A stretch of DNA of 11,750 nt from Alistipes sp. CAG:268 (GTDB lineage Bacteria > Bacteroidota > Bacteroidia > Bacteroidales > Rikenellaceae), in the NCBI GenBank assembly GCA_000434235.1, contig FR892005.1, positions 32,123 through 43,872 on the forward strand, in the 5' to 3' direction. The notes beneath the pieces were generated by a model. That model did no database searches. It was not told the origin of the DNA and saw nothing but the letters and a program-made list of their open reading frames with translations. Shown piece by piece: positions 7,296-11,750 of this stretch (positions are counted from its first letter, which is position 1; every line of letters begins with the position of its first letter). Position numbers and translations under genes: made by a program.

Positions 7296-7491
7296 CGTAC
7301 ACTACATCACCCCGGGCCGAACCCCTCCCCGACCGCTCCGCAAGCGGCCAGAACGGTTGTGCATATATACCCGGTCCGAGGGAGGGATAACCGAACAGAC
7401 CGTATAAAACGCCCAATATCGCCAAGGCAATGCAGTAAAATGTACAGTCCTCCATTTTACGGAAAACTTTTATCCAACAAACGGAATACAT
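7296..7491. other. 196-bp intergenic leader with an 8-bp inverted repeat
   Basis: No gene is seen between the glsB stop and the lipoprotein start. The DNA is clearly more AT-rich toward its right end. It contains a perfect inverted repeat, GTAAAATG (7435-7442) and CATTTTAC (7453-7460), with a 10-base loop, 31 bp before the ATG. It also has a weak 5-bp hairpin, CCGCT/AGCGG, near 7333-7347 that lacks a T tract. I find no exact TAnnTTTG box. The 8-bp repeat could be an operator or a 5' UTR hairpin of the lipoprotein gene. No good terminator for glsB is visible. Confidence 0.45.
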
Positions 7492-8994
7492 ATGATGAAA
7501 ATCCTCAAACTCCTCCCACTGGCATGTACGATCATCCTCGGTGCTGCCTCCTGCTCCGACGACGACAAAGAGCAAACCGGATTCCAAATCGACGACGGCA
7601 GCGGATTCCTCTCGCTCGATGCGGCGGCCCGCAGCGGCTCGATCGCCATCACGGCAAACAACTCATGGAGTGTCACACAGGACAAGGATTCCGAATGGCT
7701 CACTCTCTCGACGACAAGCGGAGCAGCCGGCAGGACCGAGATCGGCATCATGCTAGAGGCCAACCCGGGTGAGGCCCGCAACGCAGGCCTGACCTTCAAC
7801 AGCGGTGGCCGAACCTACCCCTTCGTCATCACGCAGAGCGCCCATGTAACAGCAGACTTCGACGATGCCGACCACTGTTTCTACATCACTTTCGGAACTC
7901 TTCCGACCCTTTATGCCGGCCTGCACGTCCTCTCGCACGACAAGCCGAGCTACGTTTTCTTCCAGCGCTCGCAAACCTTCCGCCCCGAAGAGTTCCCTGC
8001 ACACGCCGAGGTGACGATTGCCGCCGATCCTTCAGCCAACGCCACCGACGAGGACATGGAACGGATGCGCACAGCCATGAAGCAGCAGATCCTGAAAATC
8101 AATGTCGAAGACCCGACCGCCGTGTTCGGGCTCTATGTGGATGATCTGCGCTGCGGCATCGGCTACGACTGGTTTGTCGCCCAGGGCATCGACTCGACCC
8201 GCGTGAAGGTCTCGATGCTCTCCGACGGTACGGGCACCTACAACAACTTCTACAACTACTTCGGCGACCCCGCCACGGCCGAGCAGAACTGGGAGAACTA
8301 TGCCGCCCAGGTCGAGGCCCTCGACTGGCAGCACGGAGGCCGGTTCCCCGAGACCCGGATGCCCGACGGATTCGATTTTTATGAATGGCCCTACTACCTC
8401 GCCACGCGCCCGAACTACCGTCTCGTGCTGCAGGACGATGACCTGCTCGAGGCTACGTCGCCCTTCATGACCGAGCGGCTGCAGCAGATGCGGACCGAGA
8501 GCAAACAGCCCTACGAACTGCTGGCAAGCCTGCCGGCCGAAGCACGCCAACGTTTCTTCCGTATGGCCGGCTTCGACTACGATGCCTTCGCCGCCCTGTT
8601 CGATGCCTCGCCCAAGAAGAACCTCGTCATCATCGGCACGAGCCACACCTCGGAAGAGAGTGAAGCGCAGCAGGCCGCCTATGTGGAACGCATCATAGGC
8701 GACTATGGGACCGCATACGACATCTTCTTCAAACCCCACCCGGCCGACTCCTCGTCGAGCAACTACGAAGAGCGCTTCGAGGGACTCACTTTGCTGCCCG
8801 GGCAGATGCCTTTCGAGATCTTCGTCTGGTCGCTGCTCGACAAGGTGGACCTTATCGGCGGCTACTCTTCGACGGTCTTCCTCACCGTACCGGTCGAAAA
8901 GACCGGGTTCATCTTCGCGGCCAATGCCGAGAGCCTGCCTCGCCCGCTGAACGTACTCTTCCGCAACGCGGAACACGTACGGTGGATCCAGTAA
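7492..8994 (+). CDS. surface lipoprotein: BACON domain plus GT80-like sialyltransferase domain
   Basis: The 500-residue protein has a lipoprotein signal peptide (1-20) with the lipidated cysteine at 21. SDDDK follows it, matching the surface lipoprotein export signal known in Bacteroides. Residues about 36-116 form a BACON domain: NSWSV, then WLTLS, a SG turn, and VITQSA. Residues about 125-500 match family GT80 sialyltransferases. Asp245 (SDGT), His416 (KPHP), Glu442 (PFE) and Ser459-Ser460 (GGYSS) correspond to PmST1 Asp141, His311, Glu338 and Ser355-Ser356; the spacings are 171/26/17 here and 170/27/17 there. GFDYDAF and NLVIIGT also align. GT80 enzymes transfer sialic acid from CMP-sialic acid to galactose-type acceptors. 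Photobacterium members also have a lipobox and an Ig-like domain. The Trp after GTTT in PmST1 (Trp270) is absent, so the acceptor or donor may differ. ATG at 7495 is an equally good start. Confidence 0.82.
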   Translation: MMKILKLLPLACTIILGAASCSDDDKEQTGFQIDDGSGFLSLDAAARSGSIAITANNSWSVTQDKDSEWLTLSTTSGAAGRTEIGIMLEANPGEARNAGLTFNSGGRTYPFVITQSAHVTADFDDADHCFYITFGTLPTLYAGLHVLSHDKPSYVFFQRSQTFRPEEFPAHAEVTIAADPSANATDEDMERMRTAMKQQILKINVEDPTAVFGLYVDDLRCGIGYDWFVAQGIDSTRVKVSMLSDGTGTYNNFYNYFGDPATAEQNWENYAAQVEALDWQHGGRFPETRMPDGFDFYEWPYYLATRPNYRLVLQDDDLLEATSPFMTERLQQMRTESKQPYELLASLPAEARQRFFRMAGFDYDAFAALFDASPKKNLVIIGTSHTSEESEAQQAAYVERIIGDYGTAYDIFFKPHPADSSSSNYEERFEGLTLLPGQMPFEIFVWSLLDKVDLIGGYSSTVFLTVPVEKTGFIFAANAESLPRPLNVLFRNAEHVRWIQ

Positions 8995-9014
8995 CGGAAG
9001 ATACATCGCTGAAC

Positions 9015-9056
9015 GACGAAAACGGCAACACCCGACAGGTGTCGCCGTTTTCGTTT
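9015..9056 (+). terminator. intrinsic terminator of the sialyltransferase-like lipoprotein gene
   Basis: The stem is ACGAAAACGGC (9016-9026) with GCCGTTTTCGT (9044-9054), an A/C mismatch, then ACACC (9028-9032) with GGTGT (9038-9042), closing the loop CGACA. It starts about 20 bp after the stop codon and its 3' arm is T-rich, running into TTT. Position and stability make it the natural end of the plus-strand unit. Confidence 0.75.
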
Positions 9057-9100
9057 CCGCCGGTGCTCCTGCACACCGTACCTCCTACCCGAAGCCGGAC

Positions 9101-9126
9101 AAAAAAACTCCGCCCGAAGGCGGAGT
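9101..9126 (-). terminator. strong minus-strand intrinsic terminator
   Basis: Read on the minus strand, ACTCCGCC-TTCG-GGCGGAGT is a perfect 8-bp stem (9126-9107) with a UUCG tetraloop, followed at once by six more T residues (9106-9101). This is a textbook intrinsic terminator. It works only for leftward transcription because no T tract follows on the plus strand. The nearest leftward gene ends at 9539. Confidence 0.87.
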
Positions 9127-9366
9127 ACCAGGCAAACAATCGTTAACTAAAAGTGACAGTTCACTGCTGCCGGAAGCCGGCTGCGAGGGACGATCTGAAA
9201 AAAACGGAAAAATTTTACATATCTCCCAAAGAACCGATCCGCTTCGCTGGACGTCGCACCCGCAATCCAAGGCTCCCGTCAGAAGATCCCTGTCGTCTTT
9301 ACCGTCATTTCACCATAAGCATTTGTTTAAGTTCCACTTCGTTTTCCGTCCGTCGAATCCGGAATC

Positions 9367-9401
9367 CATCCGGCTTCCCCTGCAAGGGAACAAGCCGGAT
9401 G
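9367..9401. repeat. long stem-loop, 10-bp perfect inverted repeat
   Basis: CATCCGGCTT (9367-9376) and AAGCCGGATG (9392-9401) are perfect inverted arms. Inside them CCC can pair with GGG (9386-9388), leaving a 3-base AAC bulge, so a stem of about 13 pairs can form. No T tract follows on either strand. It looks like an RNA structural element within the proposed minus-strand transcript rather than a terminator. Confidence 0.5.
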
Positions 9402-9482
9402 CCAGACCCGCGACGAAAAGCGCAACAAACTGCAAATCAACCCAAACGATCCAATACGGATCACCGGAAAGGCATCCTCCCC

Positions 9483-9534
9483 GTGTGGAAAACCGTGGAG
9501 AAGCTCCACACAAGGTGTGGAAAAATTCCACACA
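9483..9534. repeat. cluster of GTGTGGAAAA direct and inverted repeats after the regulator gene
   Basis: GTGTGGAAAA occurs at 9483-9492 and 9515-9524, 32 bp apart. Between them GTGGAG/CTCCAC forms a 6-bp hairpin with a 3-base loop (9495-9509). GTGTGGAA/TTCCACAC forms an 8-bp hairpin with a 3-base loop (9515-9533), starting 5 bases after the regulator stop on the minus strand. The minus strand of each direct copy reads TTTTCCACA, which fits the general DnaA-box consensus TTWTNCACA. With no T tract after the hairpins, terminator function is doubtful. Confidence 0.5.
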
Positions 9535-9538
9535 CGGC

Positions 9539-10912
9539 TCACTCGATGCCGTAGAGGTGCAGTTTGTTGTAGAGGGTCTTGCGGTCGATCCCCAGCAGCT
9601 TGGCCGCCTGCGACTTGTTACCGCCGGCCGCCGACAGCGCACGTCGGATCTGCTCCTCCTCCGAAGCCGGGTCGCGCAACGAGAAACTCGGCGCCGCAGG
9701 TGCGGCGGCGGTCACCTCGGCAGGCAGCTCGCGGCAGGTGATGTAGTCGCCCGAGGCCAGCAGCGTAGCTGACTTCACGGCATTCTTCAACTGGCGCAGG
9801 TTGCCCGGCCATTCGCAGCGCGTGAGGGCCGCGACCGCCTCGGCATCGAAGCCGACAATATGCTTCCCCAGCTCACGGTTGGCCTGGTCGAGGAAGAAGT
9901 CGGCGAAGAGCAGGATGTCGCCGCGCATCTCGCGCAGTTCGGGCATCCGGAGCGTGAACTCGTTGATGCGGTGGAAGAGATCCGCACGGAAACTGCCCCG
10001 GGCGATCGCCGCCTCGAGGTTCTCGTTCGTCGCCGTCACCAGACGGATGTCCACCGGGATCTCGCGCGTACTGCCCACACGGCGGATGCGGCGCTCCTGC
10101 AACGCACGCAGCAGCTGCACCTGCGTCTCATAGGTGAGGTTGCCCACCTCGTCGAGAAAGAGCGTGCCGCCGTTGGCCGCCTCGAAGGCCCCCACCTTGT
10201 CGGTGAGCGCCCCGGTGAACGACCCCTTGACGTGCCCGAAGAACTCCGAAGCGGCCAGTTCACGCGGGATGGCCCCGCAATCGACCGCCACGAAGGGCTT
10301 CCCTGCCCGCTTGCTGCTGCGGTGGATCAGCTGCGCCACGTGCTCCTTGCCCGTACCGCTGGCGCCGTTCACCAGCACCGACATGTTCGTCGGCGCCACC
10401 AGGCGCACATATTCGTAGAGCTGGCGGGCCACATCGCTCCGCCCCTCGATGTAGTTGAGCGGCTCCGCGCCGTCACGGGCCGCACGGCCCCCCTTCTCGC
10501 CCCGGGCTCCCCGTTCGGGCCGCACGGCCGGTTCGGAGTTCTCCGGAGCGGCAGCCGCCTCGAGCGCCTCGCGGATCTTCTTGAGCAGCTCGTCCGGATT
10601 GACGGGCTTGGCGACGTAGTCCCGGGCCCCGAGTTTCATGCTCCGCACGGCGTTCTGGATCTCGGCATAGCTCGTCATCACGATCACGGGAGCCGCGATT
10701 CCCTCGCCCGACATCCACTGCAGGAGCGCAATGCCGTCCTCGTCGGGAAGCCGCATGTCGCTCAGCACGAGCGAATAGCTCCCCTTGGCAAGGGCCGTGC
10801 GGGCCGCCGCGACCGAACCGACGCTCTCCACGTCGAAGCCGCGCTTGGTCAGCCAGGTGCGAAGCATCAGGGCAAACGTAATATCATCGTCTACGATCAG
10901 AATCCGTTCCAT
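9539..10912 (-). CDS. sigma-54-dependent response regulator, NtrC family
   Basis: The protein activates RNA polymerase carrying RpoN (sigma-54) after phosphorylation. The 457-residue chain has a receiver domain (about 3-118) with acidic residues D8-D10, phospho-acceptor Asp52 (LSDMRLPDEDG), Thr80 and Lys102. An Arg/Glu/Gly-rich linker (about 120-150) leads to an AAA+ domain (about 155-385) with Walker A GASGTGKE (182-189), the sigma-54 contact loop GSFTGA (229-234, Ser in place of the commoner Ala) and Walker B GGTLFLDE (247-254). The C-terminal Fis-type helix-turn-helix (about 415-457) contains GGNKSQAAKLLGIDRKTLYN. All parts for ATP-driven activation are present. The gene lies 38 bp after the hybrid kinase gene on the same strand, so they are a likely cognate pair. 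Target promoters cannot be read from this window; none of the neighbours shows an obvious GG-N10-GC sigma-54 element. Confidence 0.95.
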   Translation of the reverse strand: MERILIVDDDITFALMLRTWLTKRGFDVESVGSVAAARTALAKGSYSLVLSDMRLPDEDGIALLQWMSGEGIAAPVIVMTSYAEIQNAVRSMKLGARDYVAKPVNPDELLKKIREALEAAAAPENSEPAVRPERGARGEKGGRAARDGAEPLNYIEGRSDVARQLYEYVRLVAPTNMSVLVNGASGTGKEHVAQLIHRSSKRAGKPFVAVDCGAIPRELAASEFFGHVKGSFTGALTDKVGAFEAANGGTLFLDEVGNLTYETQVQLLRALQERRIRRVGSTREIPVDIRLVTATNENLEAAIARGSFRADLFHRINEFTLRMPELREMRGDILLFADFFLDQANRELGKHIVGFDAEAVAALTRCEWPGNLRQLKNAVKSATLLASGDYITCRELPAEVTAAAPAAPSFSLRDPASEEEQIRRALSAAGGNKSQAAKLLGIDRKTLYNKLHLYGIE

Positions 10913-10919
10913 AACACTA

Positions 10920-10927
10920 CAAAGATA
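10920..10927 (-). promoter_or_regulatory. likely -7 box of the sigma-54 regulator gene
   Basis: On the minus strand this is TATCTTTG, an exact TAnnTTTG match in the 38-bp gap after the kinase gene, ending 7 bases before the ATG at 10912. It would let the regulator be expressed apart from the kinase, with a very short 5' leader. No -33 element is visible 19-21 bp upstream. Confidence 0.45.
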
Positions 10928-10950
10928 ACATTTCTATTCGGATTTCCGCG

Positions 10951-11750
10951 TTATCCGCGTACTTTTCCCGCCCCGACGCGGCGCTCCGCCTCGGCGACGA
11001 TCCTCCGGATTTCGTCCCCGGCTGCCGCCAGATCAGCCGAAAGCGCCTCGGGGAAGGGATCACCCGCCCCCTCGGCCCGCCGCAATACGGAGGCGACAGC
11101 CGCGGCACCCAGCATCGTGAAGATCGGCAGCATCTTGTGCGCGAAGGCTCGGACCGTCGCCCAGTCGCCTGCGGCAAGCGCCCCTTCGAGCGAGGCGCAG
11201 TTGGCCGCAGTCTGCTCGGCAAAGGAGGCAAGGATGCTGCGGGCCGCCTCGGCATCGTCGCCCGCATAGGCGGTCAAGGCGTCGAAACGGATGCCCTCCG
11301 GACCGGCCTGCCCGGTATCGGGAGCCTCCGGCCCCTGCAGCGGCTGTCTCCCGCCGCCGCAGACCCGACGGATCGTGGCGGTCAGCTCCCCGTAGGAGAA
11401 GGGCTTGCGCAGGCATGCGGTGAACCCTCGGGCGGCGAAGTCCTCCGGGCTCATCTCCCCGCGGGCCGAAACGGCCACCACCGGAAGAGAGGGATTCACC
11501 TCGCGGATGGCGGCAAGGACCCGGAACCCGTCGAAGGCCGGCATTTGTATGTCGGTAACCACCAGGTCGAAATGTCCTTCGGAGATGAGTTTGGCCGCAT
11601 ACTCGGGATACGGACAGCACTCGACCGAGAACCCGGCCCGGCGGCACATCGCCGCCACCATCTCCAACTGCAGCCGGTCGTCATCGACCAGCAGCACCCG
11701 CAGCTCCTCGTCTGACACCGCCCCGGATGCCTCGGCCGGCCCCGGGGCCG
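10951..11750 (-). CDS. hybrid histidine kinase, C-terminal receiver and HPt domains (partial, runs off right edge)
   Basis: The visible part has a receiver domain beginning LRVLLVDDD, with phospho-acceptor Asp in VVTDIQMP (codon 11553-11551) and Lys in LRKPFSYGE. A Gly/Pro/Gln-rich linker follows. The histidine phosphotransfer (HPt) domain has its phospho-His in RAFAHKMLPIF (codon 11139-11137), followed by the expected TMLGA. A GTG at 11718 could be read as a start, but the frame stays open to the window edge and the added residues (Ala, Pro, Gly, Glu, Ser) look like an interdomain linker. I therefore read this as the end of a membrane hybrid kinase of order kinase core-REC-HPt, whose sensor and catalytic domains lie outside. 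The phosphate would pass from kinase His to this Asp, then the HPt His, then Asp52 of the NtrC-type regulator next door. A free-standing REC-HPt protein is the alternative. Confidence 0.85.
   Translation of the reverse strand, partial: APGPAEASGAVSDEELRVLLVDDDRLQLEMVAAMCRRAGFSVECCPYPEYAAKLISEGHFDLVVTDIQMPAFDGFRVLAAIREVNPSLPVVAVSARGEMSPEDFAARGFTACLRKPFSYGELTATIRRVCGGGRQPLQGPEAPDTGQAGPEGIRFDALTAYAGDDAEAARSILASFAEQTAANCASLEGALAAGDWATVRAFAHKMLPIFTMLGAAAVASVLRRAEGAGDPFPEALSADLAAAGDEIRRIVAEAERRVGAGKVRG

Larger units (their letters stand above)
8995..9538. other. 544-bp intergenic region rich in hairpins, no convincing protein gene
   Basis: Frames here are short, overlap one another on both strands and show no recognisable protein features. 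The region holds terminators pointing in each direction near its left end. Small hairpins lie at 9152-9165 (AGTGA/TCACT) and 9169-9181 (GCCGG/CCGGC), a 10-bp stem at 9367-9401, and a repeat cluster at 9483-9534 beside the regulator stop codon. It separates two converging transcription units. Because the minus-strand terminator lies over 400 bp past the regulator gene, the stretch is probably transcribed on the minus strand, as a long 3' UTR or a separate small RNA. No tRNA, tmRNA, RNase P or SRP RNA signature was recognised. Confidence 0.55.

Noticed and set aside
7333..7347. CCGCT/AGCGG hairpin as terminator for glsB
   Set aside because: Stem of only five pairs and no T tract follows.
8032..9006. 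Minus-strand open frame of 324 codons opposite the sialyltransferase-like gene
   Set aside because: Antisense to a gene whose signal peptide, domains and catalytic residues are intact; the frame has no recognisable domain and runs through the plus-strand terminator side only by chance.
9153..9772. Short frames on both strands in the 8995-9538 gap as possible small proteins
   Set aside because: They overlap each other, are rich in Arg/Ser/Pro, lack membrane or signal features, and several run into the regulator gene antisense.
9860..11269. Plus-strand open frame of 469 codons opposite the regulator and kinase genes
   Set aside because: Crosses two well-supported minus-strand genes and their promoter gap; Arg/His-rich shadow translation.
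10951..11718. Free-standing 255-residue REC-HPt protein starting at GTG 11718
   Set aside because: Frame stays open to the window edge with linker-like residues before the GTG; the tail of a hybrid kinase is the simpler reading, though not proven.
1..11750. CRISPR arrays, tRNA or rRNA genes, insertion sequences
   Set aside because: No regularly spaced repeats, cloverleaf or rRNA-like stretches, transposase motifs or terminal repeats were seen in the window.

Overview
The window looks like a chromosomal segment from a high-GC member of the Bacteroidales, most likely Alistipes or a close Rikenellaceae relative. The evidence is: TAnnTTTG-type -7 boxes and no Shine-Dalgarno sequences; an FtsL of the Bacteroidetes type; a BACON-domain lipoprotein with a Cys-Ser-Asp-Asp-Asp surface-export signal; a glycine-lipid synthase gene pair; and GC-rich codon use, unusual in Bacteroides but normal in Alistipes. 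The genus is inferred; the phylum is well supported.

Positions 1-5335 (minus strand) hold the start of the division and cell-wall (dcw) cluster: rsmH, an ftsL-like gene, ftsI with a PASTA tail, murE, and the first 59 codons of an unrecognised membrane or exported protein that overlaps the murE stop by four bases. Spacings are 9 bp, a 16-bp overlap, 3 bp and a 4-bp overlap, so this is one tightly packed operon. mraZ is not at its head, and the gene after murE does not start like MraY.

Positions 5336-5431 form a divergent promoter region with a 12-bp palindrome between the two likely -7 boxes. Reading rightward from it are two acyltransferase genes (5432-7295) that match the O-acyltransferase (GlsA) and N-acyltransferase (GlsB) of Bacteroides glycine-lipid synthesis. 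Envelope lipid synthesis thus sits back to back with peptidoglycan synthesis.

Positions 7492-8994 (plus) encode the most striking gene: a predicted surface lipoprotein with a BACON domain followed by a catalytic domain that I match to the bacterial sialyltransferase family GT80 (Pasteurella PmST1 and Photobacterium enzymes). The catalytic Asp, His, Glu and Ser-Ser are all present at nearly the same spacing. The expected acceptor-site Trp is missing.

Positions 8995-9538 have no convincing gene. They hold a plus-strand terminator, a strong minus-strand terminator, several hairpins and a cluster of GTGTGGAAAA repeats. The minus-strand terminator lies over 400 bp beyond the nearest minus-strand gene, which suggests a long 3' UTR or a small RNA.

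Positions 9539-11750 (minus) encode a phosphorelay: the receiver and HPt end of a hybrid histidine kinase that continues past the right edge, then an NtrC-type sigma-54 activator with its own likely -7 box.
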